Part shown: positions 12,801 through 25,374 of the stretch, in pieces | Layout: each line of letters begins with the position of its first letter | Numbering within the stretch: the first letter of the stretch is position 1 | Assembly (NCBI RefSeq): GCF_024362695.1 | Contig: NC_065425.1 | Coordinates: 12,072,102-12,136,101 of the forward strand | DNA: 64,000 nucleotides | Source: Pectinophora gossypiella | Lineage: Eukaryota > Arthropoda > Insecta > Lepidoptera > Gelechiidae | Direction: 5' to 3' | Program-made: the position numbers and the translations under genes | The notes under the pieces: model-generated | What the model was told of the DNA's origin: nothing | Database searches by the model: none | What the model saw: the letters and a program-made list of their open reading frames with translations, nothing else

Positions 12801-14061
12801 CAAAAGGATCTAAGTAAATCATTTGTGTAAACTTTCTGTAGTAACTTTCAGTTTTATAACTTTTTTGGAGACGTGTGAAACGATAAAAGGATCACCCAGA
12901 ATGTCAATGACGTCACTCGCTTTCACCGCCACTTCCACGCGTCAGCGGATGTCGCCGCGGATAATAAGAATTAGTTCACTTATAATATCTACTTATGTCT
13001 CGCCCTGCGGCCCCGGGCACTACAAAGAACAATACAACCCCCATATGTACCCACGTCGGGATTCACTAATGGGGTACAAATACTGACGATACATTTTTAA
13101 CCATCTGGCACAATGTGAAAGTATCATTGAACGCGACGCGATAGAAATTCTTTTATGTTTAATCGACTTCACTTTATTTTATTTACTTGTAGGTTCGTGT
13201 TTGACCAAAATATCACCTGTTGATAACGGATTATGTGGCCGTACGACGGACATGCTTACCTGGCAAATGTCTATTCTCTCTATTCTTGAAAAATCCAAGA
13301 TTTTAATTATTTTGATATACATTTCTGTTCCTATATGACCGTTTCTGTATGCGTAAAGTTTGTTTACATGACTTTCATAGCATGACAAACATCGAAAAAG
13401 CTACGGATACGCAAACTTAACAGTATTTACGTAAAGATCTACAAAGGCGATGAGTGTATGAGCCAGTATAGTGTAGGTTTAATGCAAATATTGCACTTTC
13501 AACGTCGGTAATGCCGAACAGTCTTCCGCCGTCATCAAGCTCTAACAACGCTATAGTAATACATGGCGATAGCACAGTTTAGTTATACCTAGTTCAATCA
13601 CGTCTCCGTGTTGTTGCGTATCAGTGACGGTGCTACTTTGTCAGCGGTGGTTGTATGTATCTCTTTTTTGTACCGGTGGTCGCTTGTAGTTATACAATGG
13701 GTAAGTACTCATCGTTCTTGTCGACTTGATTTTGTAAAATTCCATTGCAAGTACAGGTTGTATGTATGTACCTTCAAATCCGGCCGAGTGATTAATGCCA
13801 TCTGAAGCAAATGCACAATAAGTCATATCAAAAAATGGAGAAATCAATTTGCAAGAATGCTTGAACTTTTACAGCTACGTCCAGAGCACTGGACAATTCC
13901 TGTCGTATTAACGTGTACATCAGCCGAGAATGAGTAATTATGTGCATATCAGCCGAGGGATCGACAGATTTCCTTCAAAACTTTTTACGTGCGAGGCTTT
14001 TACAATGCAACTGCATCAGATGCGTTACACGGCGGGTGTTGCGTGCGCACGCCTGCATTGT

Positions 14062-14071
14062 GCGCATGCGG
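14062..14071. promoter_or_regulatory. NRF-1/Ewg-type motif, one mismatch
   Basis: GCGCATGCGG within a CpG-rich stretch (14030-14110) of the Skeletor-like intron. Differs from the NRF-1 palindrome at the last base. Function is inferred only. Confidence 0.25.
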
Positions 14072-16194
14072 CTCCCACGCGCGTGCGAACGGGCCCGTGC
14101 GACCGCCAGTTACGGCACACACATACACCACCACAGGTTATCTCACTCCAGCTTCCTAAAACACCACCGCATATCGCGCGCGATGCGATAAGTAAGCCAA
14201 TATAATAGGGTTAGCAGGAGAGGACTTCATTTGCATTCAAATAATTATATTACTCATTGTAAGGCGTATGCCTTCACAATAGGTATAGCTAACTAGCAGC
14301 AGAAATTATCTTCTTATATAACACGAAATATGGCAAGGACATGTGTAATGGGTACACACATAGATTCACGCTCGATTTTCTCGCTCGTATTATTGAAGAA
14401 CTTTTATCGACATGAACATAAGATCACGACTGGGAATCCCAAATCTATCACTATCTACTTAAAGATAAATATTAAACGTTAGCGGACATATACAAATCCG
14501 AGTCAATTTAGGAATTGACCCACCTGGTAGTGCCTGGGTTCGTTCATTGACAATTAACGTTGTCGACTATGTTGACTGCTCTCACACGCTGTCGGAAGGA
14601 AGACTATCAAACCAGTACCAAACTGGTCCGGCGCGGTGGCGGCGGTAGAAAGCTAACCTTACAGGAAGATGCACAAAAACGACCACTTACTATGCATTGC
14701 CTGCGCATACCGCTTCACCAGTTACGTAACGTTTTCCGGTGGTCGCCGATACGTTAACAAGTTATTTATCGCGTCATAGAGAAAATAAGCAGCTGTTATA
14801 TGAGCAAGAAAGATCGTTTCTCAATTCTTATCTGACGTGACGTATTATAGATTTGTCTCAAATGGCATTCATTATTCGACCGGAAGGAAGAGCGGTTAAA
14901 TTGTTTACTATCAACTTTTGTACCTCTTCCGTCTGTTGAGTATTTGTCTTATTTATTACGTTTACCTTTGCGCAATAAAGTGTTTTTGGATTGGACTTTT
15001 TAACCAATAAGTAACTTTGAATTGACTGAGAGTTCTGGCTTCTTTGTTCTTTTATATATCCTAAACAGCCCATATGTATGTATGGGCACCTCCAAGTACT
15101 GATGAATGGAGGCATGCATACTTTAGTTTCGGCCCAGTAGCGACCCATTTTACAAGAGTTATCAAGCGCCGCGCGATGAAAGCTTTCGACTTGGCGTAAC
15201 ATAATAACTGCTGACGTGAGCACTTACAATAAAATATGGCGTGATTTAAATATTATTTTGGATGCAGTGACCTAGAACAAGTATCCAAAAAATCACTTGG
15301 AAATCATATCGTTCATCACATCAGAAGAATATGAAGTGTCGGACACTCGGTTGCGTATTCTCTAACTATAGTTAACGGTTGACCAATGATGTTGTCTAAC
15401 GAACAATAAAACAATAATCATTACTGAAACATCACAAACATTATCAACTGCAAGCGTTGCATTAGCACTCGTAACTGGCACCAAAGTGCTGGTAATGCAC
15501 CGAGCACACTCTCCATGCACCGACCTGCAATCTGAGGCTGTGTGCTTATTGTGCAACTATAATTACCACTTGCTGCGAAATCTTGCACTTTATTGTACGG
15601 ACCGTTCCAACGTTCCATCGTGTGCAACTCCTTATGTTTACTTATGCAATGTTAGCGCACAGACTGAAAGGTTCTCACTGCAAACGTTGTTCAATCTCAG
15701 TCATCAATCATTCCAGCATAACTATCGTTATTTAAACATAATTATGAGCATAAAAACTCGCGCCCACAAACGTCATTTGGGTACTGGGTAGTATTATACC
15801 TTCTTCTATGGTACTGGTTTGGAGAAACTATCATGCACTGCTTGGTATTTGTGTCTTCAGGATAATCATAGAGCCTGAATATATTACGTCGTCCAACGTC
15901 ATCAAACCTAAATAATAAGCAGCAAAGTCATTTAAGTAAAGAAGAAAATGTGTACTAATAAAACATTGATATAGAATCATCGGCGTGTAAAGACAACATA
16001 CCATACTTAAACATAATGCAGCTGGGTGGAAAACCTTTAAGCTGCAGATTTTCTGCGTGTATTGGTAACGTGTTAAGATAATTTCAACAAGTTCAGAGTC
16101 AGAGTAACGGTTGACATGCTCCGAATTATACCGACTAGGCCTACGACTAGAAATGATAGTGTTAGCTAAGAGTATCATGTTATAGAAGACACGA

Positions 16195-16290
16195 CGTGTG
16201 ACGGGGTGTGACTGTGTGACGCCGTGTGGCGGCGTGTGACGGCGTGTGGGGGAGGTGGGGTGTGTCGGGACCGGTGCGGGTACCGTTGCA
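16195..16290. repeat. GTG/TGACG-rich low-complexity stretch
   Basis: Repeated GTGTGACGG and GTGTGGCGG words give a G-rich strand with runs of G. It is a simple, imperfect repeat with no coding sense; G-quadruplex potential is possible but untested. Confidence 0.5.
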
Positions 16291-18378
16291 CTGACCCACT
16301 GTGCAGGAATGCGGCGCTGCCCTTGCGGCGCGGGCAGGAATGCAGCTAACTCACACTACAGCCCGCCTCGCCTCCGGGGTTAAGGACGTTGTTATCCAGA
16401 TCACTCAAGTATAACAAATAACTATAGTCCTGAATTTCCCCGGCTTGCTCCTCAAATAGGGAGTGTTGAATCGATCCCTGGTGCCGGACTTGCACCAATA
16501 ACTTATTAATTAGTCGAAAGTGCAATTTTCTAATACAGTTAGCTCGACCAGTATAGAAGGCGATACTACTCACCACCAATCACGTTGGTTTAACAAAAAG
16601 CTCGATGAAGCGTGGGTACATAGGTCATCGTGCGATGGTCGTTAATATAGCCGTGAGCTTACCTAGATATTGTGTTACTACTCTATTACTGAACATCTTT
16701 CGTTGAGTAACTTTCTACAGAAAGCTACAAGAGAACAAATATTGTGATTAAATTGGAGTCCCCGCTGCGTCGTCATTAAAACGCCGTAGCGAGTAAATAC
16801 AGATAAAGTTTTATTGTGAGTCGTAATCGTAAAGCGAGGAATGACGACGAGTATTCATGAGCCTACTGCAGGGGGGGGCGGTCACAATGTGTAGGAATTG
16901 TTGTCAAAGTTTGGTTCTTTACCGATTATAAATATGGTTAAATAAAAAATACATGGATTTCCATAGCCTCTCATTACCCTGTCGGAAAACAGCGCGATCA
17001 CAAAAATATAAAAGAAAAAATTAGAATCCGCAGCACAGCGTCTTTGTTGCACAGATCCCTACCGTGGACACAAGTTAGTAGTCGTAAAACCTTTATATCA
17101 CTGGCAAACAATTTGAGTTATTCCAACACCCGTTGACTTAAGGAACCCACGACGATGTGACCTATGATGGGAGACGCTTACCTAGCAAATTTTAGGTAAG
17201 TATGTTTAAGTGCGATATTATATTTATAAACTTTAATAATGTCGAAAGGCGTTCATGCTTGTATCTCGTGATCCTACAAGTATAACAGAGGTTGCGGCGA
17301 CCCCGACGAGGGCGACCACTTCTCAAACAAGCCAACCTGGTGAACCCGCCTTGTTATAATATCATGTAATGGCGACTGTACACTTGAGCGAGTGCTATCG
17401 GCAAGTCTCGCCGAGAGCTCGTGCCCGTGCCCGTGCCTGTCAGAGAGGATTTAGGCGAGAGCTACCATTTATAGCCTCGTATTCGGCACGGCGGGGCGCC
17501 TCGCCGCCAGTGTACGCCCGCCATAACGACCGCAACCTTATTATGCGTGTACGCTCGTGCGCGCGCCTCTCACACGCCTCAGTACTAACACCTCATTACT
17601 CCCATACTTCAACATATGCATAACTTTGTATTTATCACGAATTAAGTCAATTGCCGTATAATTGCCGTAAATGTCAAGGATGTAGTGTACGTAAATAAGG
17701 TTCACATCTAAGTCCCGGTAGATATAATCGAGTCCGTGTGCGGTACGTGTTGTCCCAGATCTACAGCTCGTGATTTGAACAGTCGTTGAGACGTAATGAC
17801 AGAATATTATTGGCGTAATGGATGACTAACGGCAGACCGGGGAGCTTTCTAAATCACGGGCTGATTGAAGCTGGTGCTGAAACGCAGACGAACAAAAAGT
17901 GAACGTGAGATTCAAGTTTGTTCGGCGAGATGGAAACTCCTTCTGGAAACAATTTCAGGCGCCGCTGCCTTCAAGCGCAGCTGTTGGTATCGTCGTTAGA
18001 ATTCCTAGTGCAGCGAAGACTGTATTCAGCAGCTTTGTTTGAAAATATTGCACAACAGAACCAGCTCTCTAATAAAAAGGTGCAATTTGAATGTGCCCGC
18101 GCGGGTTTATTTCGTTTTACGTCGCCGCCGCCGCGACTCGCCACGTTTTTCCAATTACAGATTCGTCTTTTTTCATCTTTTCATTCGATAATTTAATCGT
18201 CGTCATAAAAACGTCGCTTTTGCGTTTTTTACCCGTCTCTCGGCGGCGTTTTTCATCGGCTCCTCTGTTAGCGTATAATGGCCGCCTGTGCTCTACTGCG
18301 GCAGATTTTTGGCGAGTGTCGTGACTGATGGTGTCACGGCGGAGATTTCTCATCATTACTATTAGCCCGTGTAAGTGC

Positions 18379-19005
18379 TATAGTCCGGCAATCTCGTGCG
18401 CGACCCTCCTGCGGGGCGACAGACGGTGGCGGGGACGGGGTAGCTAAGATGTCAGCGGGTAGCAGATGGTGTAGCGGGGAAGGGAAACGCGTGCATCTGC
18501 GCGTCAAGTACGGCAGTCTCGGCCGCGCAGCCGAAGCGGCAACACGTGCTTGATAATCTGTACTACTTTGAGGGCGACGCACACGAGATTAATATCTGAG
18601 AATGAGTGAGGCGATCTCAAGACAACTTAAGGAGGTTGTACATAAATAATTAATGAGCAAAACACGGAGAAATCAAAGAGAAGTGACGAAGAATATCAAA
18701 CGAAGAGTGAAAATGAAAGCGATATGGAAATTGATTTATAATATAACAATCTATTAATATTTTAGTTTTCCTAATAATTGGTCGTCAAGCATAATAATAA
18801 AAATAAAATAAAATAGTTCTATCTTTTTATTCACTCCTACATATATTACGTCACAAGTAAGTACAACTTATTGCAAGATTTAACCTGGCACACTTCTTTA
18901 CGTGTGCAGCCGTGTTCTAGAATGTCAAGATGATGACGCGCTACCCCGTCCCCGCCACCGTCTGTCGCCCCGCAGGAGGGTCGCGCACGAGATTGCCGGA
19001 CTATA
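18379..19005. mobile_element. 627-bp element with 66-bp perfect GC-rich terminal inverted repeats
   Basis: Positions 18379-18444 and 18940-19005 are perfect reverse complements, starting TATAGTCCGGCAATCTCGTG. If the outer TA is a target duplication the element is 18381-19003. The TIRs are very GC-rich while the interior 18600-18900 is AT-rich and has no transposase ORF. It is a non-autonomous DNA transposon; a TA duplication would fit Tc1/mariner, but the superfamily is uncertain. Confidence 0.65.
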
Positions 19006-19627
19006 CCTGTCTACATTATATAATATGATAAATGCATAATGATGCATTTTTACAGCTCGTGATAAAAGGTCACTGAATGTTAATTAATACAAACAAATGG
19101 TACAAGTCATACGTTGCAGATTAAATCATACCACAACGTGTAGAACATAAAGTCTATAATAATATACTCGTAGATCATCCAGTTTTACAGGTATCAGAAC
19201 GAGATGCATTTGTTTTAGCTCTAACCTAATGTAAGGTCAAAAGGATCGCCACTACTGTCGAAACACTGCGTCCATCTGTCTGTGGGGTGTACACAGGCGC
19301 GCGGGTCTACCTATGGGTGATCAAACCCTTATAAGACTTTTTTGTATAATAGGTAGGTATGGTGTTAAAGCTATTATATAAAAAAAAACGATATGTCGTT
19401 TATGAAGAGGCTCTTACAGCTGAGTATTCAAAACTAGTCACTGTTCCCGTAAAATACAAAGAATGTTCCCAAACTGAATTCGTCGTTGAAACGGATACCT
19501 TCTAAGAAAAGCGATGGAATTAATAGGTGAGAATGAAAGTAAATTCCTGGAGATACGCTGAGCGAGCGTGTTTACGACACGCGACATGCGACAGCAGCGG
19601 CGCGGGCGACGGTGGCGCCAACATTCC

Positions 19628-19637
19628 GCGCATGCGC
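19628..19637. promoter_or_regulatory. NRF-1/Ewg-type palindrome in a CpG-rich patch
   Basis: GCGCATGCGC, perfect, within a GC-rich stretch (19560-19660) about 2.1 kb downstream of the Skeletor-like signal exon on the minus strand. Candidate enhancer or alternative promoter; inference only. Confidence 0.3.
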
Positions 19638-21540
19638 CGCGCCGCTGGACCACGGGGAGGTCAACAAGGCAACATATTAGCATCTCGCTATTTACATTCT
19701 AGAGCAGTCGGCGACAGGTATTTACCCGAGAATGGCTTTTACAGTCAGGAAAGAAAGCTCCTCGTAGTCACTGCCTAAATCGCCTCCAACCACAGTCTCC
19801 AGAGTCGACACAAAACTTATTCCTTCAATGTGAACCATCGATCCCATACCTATAGTAAAAATATTGCATTTTCTGACGAAGGTTCTAGTGTCGATTTATT
19901 AATATCCATAAGTTTTACAATTTTACATTTTAACTACTTACTTATTATATTAATTTCTGGTGTAATAGCAGTCAGTAACATGGCGTTGCATATGGTTGTG
20001 CATTATTTCAATGACGTATTCTTCGGCTCATAATTCTCCTCAAACTTCATTAACTTTTAATATTGTTTCATTATAGAGACTCCCGCGCCGCTGACATCAA
20101 CATTCACTTTAAAAGGATGCCAAAAATAGCCAAGGTCCAATATGAAGTAACAATGGGTATAATGCAATTTGATACTAGGAGCTTCTTTCTGAACAGTTAT
20201 AATAATTAAGCCTAAACAATACCTAATCTTAGATAATACTTACCTCGTTGTATAATATATCACCTTCCAGAATATACTTTATTCTGGAATAGGTAAATTA
20301 AGGACATTTGGATATTTTTCGAATGACTTCTCACAGTTTTAAGATAGCATTGTTATTCCTTGACCAATTATAATATGTATATAATATTTCAGACATTACC
20401 TACTTAACGGAGACGTTTTATATGTTTACATTATTTTAAGTTTACGCGGTTATTATCATAATTAAAACATCCCTGATTAGAATCCCTGATTTAAACGCGG
20501 TAAGAACCCGTTATTATGTGTTTTAATTGTTTACATTAATCTACATGTCAAGTGAATACCTGTTTAAATACCGACCTACGCCTACTTAGTGTTGTGGTCG
20601 GCGCCATGTTTTCACTTTCGAGTATTGTGCCTGTTTCGGACAACTTTCGAGTAACTGTTAAGGAAATTAAGGCCCGAGTATCGAGATACGTGCATCAAAT
20701 GTGGGTTACCGCATGCATTAGCTCGAGATGTTCTCGCGACCACGACGTGGCACTTTACTTCACGGCGGATGTCTTACAGGGTAGAGTAAAGAGAAATAGT
20801 AAGTGACATCTCTGAAGATAATATCCACTTTCCAATGTATAGTGCGTAGCGTGTCCATATTCCGTACCCGAAGTGGGAATGTTCCCGTTGTAAAAGTCTT
20901 TTATAGTAAAGACACCGGCTGCTTTTCTTTTTTTTTGTTGTTTACATAAGTTTTTGCACCTTTTTACTGCCGGGAATGTTCCCAGAGTGGAAACATTTCT
21001 GCGAATGGCAAATTACCGGTCGGGTGACAATCAGACAGATTTCCAAATACGTCTCCAAATTCTACTCTAAAGTAATTTGAATATGTAATCTAGGTAACTG
21101 CTGAAAACCTAGTTTGCCGAATTTCAGTGAAAGGCGAGCCAATAGCCGATACCAATCTAAATATCTTTATTTTTATTTTATATTATTTTAGTTCTGAAAG
21201 CAATACCTTTTTATGCGTCGCCGATAAATCACTTCATGTAGTTGTTTATAAGTGTTCCTACGCGACTCTTTTTATTTTATATTATTTCATTCAACAAACG
21301 ATTAGTTTCTCTGTTATGACTGTGCTTTTGTTAAGCATTAGTACTTTCGCAAGTAGCCACCTACTAAGTACGCGATAAAAACTAAGTACTTAGGTATGTA
21401 CTTGTAGATGATTAAATTAGAGAAAATGAATTTATAAATTAAAAAATATATAAAATAATAATAAACATAAATATTATTAGTTGTTTAAACTAATAGTAAT
21501 AAACTAACTTTAAACTAATTCGTATCAACAGTGGCTGCAA

Positions 21541-21620
21541 GTTGTCTTTGATTACTTGTGGCTCTGCCCACCCCATTAGGGATTGCGGGCGTGAGTTTAT
21601 GTATGTATGTATGTATGTTG
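21541..21620 (+). repeat. Tail of a dispersed repeat ending in (TATG)n
   Basis: GTGGCTCTGCCCACCCCATT, then GGGCGTGAGTTTATG followed by a short TATG microsatellite. This is the usual 3' end of a common lepidopteran repeat; nothing coding. Confidence 0.5.
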
Positions 21621-21746
21621 TTTAAACTATAAGTAATAAACTAACTTTGTAACCATAACTTTGCGATTTTCTTAACTACTTAATCAAAAATCCATGCCTA
21701 TTGTAAATATACAATCAAAAACCAAATAAAAAAACATTACACGTAC

Positions 21747-21786
21747 CCAGCACCAGCAGGATCGGCAGCGCCGTTCCTGAACCCAT
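21747..21786 (-). CDS. Skeletor: Skeletor-like protein, exon 1 (start codon and signal peptide)
   Basis: On the minus strand an ATG at 21786-21784 opens a 40-nt coding piece, MGSGTALPILLVL plus one base, then a good donor, GTACGT. Joined to the exon at 1223-1080, the split codon becomes glycine and the sequence continues V-A-S-A-Q-A-Q-Y-L-G. That is a classical signal peptide (hydrophobic core, small residues before a cleavage site near ASA/QAQ) leading straight into DM13. The piece is too short for ordinary ORF calling; the exact phase match over 20 kb is the main evidence. The 5' UTR and promoter should lie to the right, in or beyond the GC-rich stretch 21840-21930. Confidence 0.7.
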
Positions 21787-24700
21787 CACGAGAAGAAAAT
21801 ATCAAGCACTTGTCTCTATACCACAGTCCGTGTGGTGTTGGTCGCGGCCGTGCTGAGCGGGGCGCGGCGCGGTATAGACTGCCGGCGCGCGCGCACTCTA
21901 CACGGTTTTGCTGCGCGCGCGCACAGAGTTGTGCAAACCCGATGATGCGCTGATGTCAAGCACATCTTAACATCTGCATCTACGTCTGCTCCAGTGGCCA
22001 TGCAGGGCGGTTTCAGATGTCATACATAACATAGGTACATAGACACACAGGCCAATCAATCAACAGGAAGGGGTATGTAGCATAGGTACACCGCCATATT
22101 GCTCCAGTGCAGGGTGGTGGATGTAAAGTCAAAATAAAGCTACACAACACTTAGCAGCAGTGAATCCATGATAAGAAATTTGTGTTTTTACAGCACTGCC
22201 TGATTCATAACATGCACCAATTTGTCCAAGTAGTTAATGCCACGATGCCACCCGAGGCATATCTGGAATAAGTCACAACAAAAAGGAAGTTGTAAGTAGG
22301 TGTCAGCGATGAAATTCGGAATGAAATGTTTTTGATGGATAATTAATGTAAGTAAGTATACTATCATCGCGTTTACGTTCAAGGGTTGTTATTTAACGTG
22401 TACGAGCTTTATGACAATAACAAAAATGTTACCAACAATAGATATACAGAAAAGTTATAGTAACTCGCATTTACTGTACCTAATTAGATCTTAAAACTGA
22501 TCTTCCAGTTTTAGTAAATGAATGAATCCACCGGCTCTAACGAACGGTAACTAATAAATGTAATGCGCTGCGACGAGCGTCGTGGGAAGCGAAGTAACCA
22601 CCATGGCAATATTACACTGATATTTCATGAAGAATTCAACCAGCTCGACACTGAAAGCATTTATTTACCTTTGAAAAGTTTTTCATTTATTTCAATGTCG
22701 CCAAATAAGATTTCTAATGAGGGCCTAGTGGAATATGCTCATTATTCTCTCTGGCCGATTAAGGGTACACCTGGCACTCCTTTTTTTGACGTGACTTAAT
22801 GTCGTGATTTGCCGCAAATGGCATTAACTAGTTGGCCGGAGCACCCGACACCCGATTCACACAAGTACGAGTATTATGCCGTCACCTACGCGTTTGTCTT
22901 TGTGATGGTGTTGAACTTGTAAGGCACAACACAAATGTGTAAAGATTGTCACACCCAACCGATTGGTGATCTCTATCAAAACACAGTAAACATAAACTCC
23001 ATAAAGTAAACAGAAGACAACAAAGTACTGTGGATCGTCGAACTTTATATGTACTTAAATAATCTGAAGCTAGTCTCACGTCTCCGGGGTTGTGTAACAC
23101 GGTAGGATGGTGAACAAGGTGCAATGAGGAAGCCGCGTGATGAGGGGTCGGTGGGAACCATGGTAACCAGCCTGGCGTGATCGCTGGCGGTTGTTAGCGG
23201 TTAGGAAGCTTTACTGTTTACAATACAAATTGATAGGCAGGAGTTTTCTGAAGTGTATGTTTACATTGTTGTGGTAAGCAAAGAGGTAAGAAAATCTTAA
23301 GACCAAAAAAGGCAGCTAATATTTTCAAGTAGGTACTAATTTAAAATAAGATGTTATATTGTTATTTATTTGGATAGAACAGACCATAATCTTCATAAGA
23401 TACACCCTCGATGAATTGAATCTAATGCCAGCAGTTTTCGGATATTCTATTTTTAAATCAGTTTAGACAGGAGTAAATTAAGAAACCGTAATATGCCGTA
23501 TGAAGGGCATCGTGCTCGCAAGGAAACCTTGCGGTCGCCGGCAATCGCTAAATGATTTCCATAAGGTTTCGACATCGCGCGGGAACGTCCCCTGCGATCG
23601 TAATCTGTACGTTCCACCTAGGCTTATAGCTACAACATGCTCGCAATAACCGGCAGATCCAATCGAATTCCTACATAATCAATGTAATGATCTAATGTTG
23701 TGCTTCAATAATCTCGAAGATTGAATATAATCCATGCCTGCAGTTGCAGTATTTGGTGATTTCCACTTACATTTCGCATGCAGCATGTTGTAACGCTAAG
23801 TATATGCCTATCTAACATAAAACAAACTACTTAATATATCCCGGCGCAATATTTGCCGATAAAGATGGCCTTAGCTAACTGAGCCCTAGAACAATCCAAT
23901 CGACTACAATCAATTTATAAGCACTGCGTTCTTGCTCCCTTCTCTCAAATGTATCATTATTGCTACCTATTTTTAATATTTAAAAGGTATAGTGGACACG
24001 GAGAGCATGGGACAGTAATAAGCAAAGTCCGAGCAGACGAGCAGCGGTGAAAGTGCGGTGGAGCGCGACCTCGCGACACCGCCGCCGCGCCGCCTCCTCG
24101 CCGGCTAATTGACAGACTCTACAAACGTGCTCTTGACCAAAATATTCAATTATTCATCATAAACTCTGTTAGGGATAACATTGCAAAATCAGGCGAACGT
24201 TTGGTTAATTGCTCTCGACTAGGCTTGATGTGTCGAATCGCTCACGATGTTGCGACACGAGCGACCTCCATGCCCGCGCCGCACTCGATGCGACGACCGC
24301 CGACCGCTGAAGACGATACATAACTTAAAATCATGCATGCACTTATTAGTACACCAAAAATCAGGTGCAAAATATGTATAACTAGCTTTTGCCCGCGACT
24401 TTGTCCGCGTGGAAGGATTTTCCCACTAATTCCCGTTCCCGTGGGAATTTCGGGAATTCCTTTCTTAGTGCACCTCTACGGTACCTAAGCTACGTCCTTT
24501 CCAAATTTCAATTGCCTACGTTTAGCCGTTTAGGCTGTGCGTTGATATGTCAGTCAGTCAGTTTCTCCTTTTATATATTTAGATAATTTGTAACAAAACA
24601 AATCTAAGGCATGTGAACATACAAAGAACCAAAATCGAAAATAAGGTCATAAAATGAGGAGTAATACTACGTGGTAAGGTTTAGGTTACCTAAATTCACC

Positions 24701-25374
24701 TGCTGAGAAACTGTACGATAGTAACTTTATTGTTTATAAAGTAGAACTCTTCATTATTACGTTAGTTATATAGATACGAATGAATTACTTTGATTTGTAT
24801 CAGACTTAATTTAATAAGTTCGCAGTTCATAATTCCCTCCAATAAATTGACAAACAGATGATGGTGTAGCCAAGATAAAAAATATTATTACAGAAGCGAA
24901 GCACATGAACAATATTTTTATTATTTGTATGAATGATATTAAACATGGAAGAAATCTGCCAGTTTGTTTCGTATTCATGCGTAATGATTGCATTATTATT
25001 TGATTATTATAGATCTTTTCTTTTTATAACAATAGGGGACAACTATTATTATAAAAAAAAGACATAAAATGACCACACCATAAGTCTGTTCTCTCTGAAA
25101 TTAGACTATAGAAAGAGAAAGTACTACAATGTGATTGGGTAATTAAGGTGAACGTGAAGAATTGCAACCAATCACAACTGTGATACATTTTTGGTCTAAA
25201 AAGAGAACAAGCTATTGGTGACATGTCAAGTCTTATGTCAAGTAGTGCAAGTAGTAGATTAACCGGAAACTAAGTTGATTGTGCAAGTTCTATGGAGGAA
25301 GTAAAGTCGCGGAAAGTTAAACAAATGTTTCGAATATAAAAATATTAGTTTTTTAACATATTTAACTATTGTTA
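21787..25374. other. Divergent intergenic region between the Skeletor-like gene and knk
   Basis: The two DM13 genes start 3.6 kb apart and are transcribed away from each other. No coding ORF is supported here. CpG-rich blocks at 21840-21930, 24050-24110 and 24250-24310 are candidate promoters or untranslated first exons. It also contains dispersed repeats at 22215-22300 and 22787-22852 and an RTE-like tail at 24382-24593. Confidence 0.55.
24382..24593 (+). repeat. RTE-like LINE or SINE 3' tail
   Basis: Contains AACTAGCTTTTGCCCGCGAC, then TTTGTCCGCGTGGAAGGATT and, towards the end, TTTAGCCGTTTAGGC followed by CAGTCAGTCAG. This is the characteristic 3' end of a very common lepidopteran retroelement family. 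No polymerase sequence remains. Confidence 0.65.

Larger units (their letters stand above)
1224..21746 (-). other. 20.5-kb intron 1 of the Skeletor-like gene
   Basis: Between the two exons there is no coding exon I can support on either strand; ORFs here are short and lack domains. It holds dispersed repeats (SINE copies near 6345-6612 and 7268-7595, a foldback MITE at 8674-8901, a 627-bp TIR element at 18379-19005, other lepidopteran repeats), a degenerate LINE scrap near 2692-2832, and CpG-rich patches near 14030-14110, 17395-17590, 18400-18545 and 19560-19660. Three NRF-1/Ewg-type palindromes (3430, 14062, 19628) make intronic regulatory elements plausible. Confidence 0.65.
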
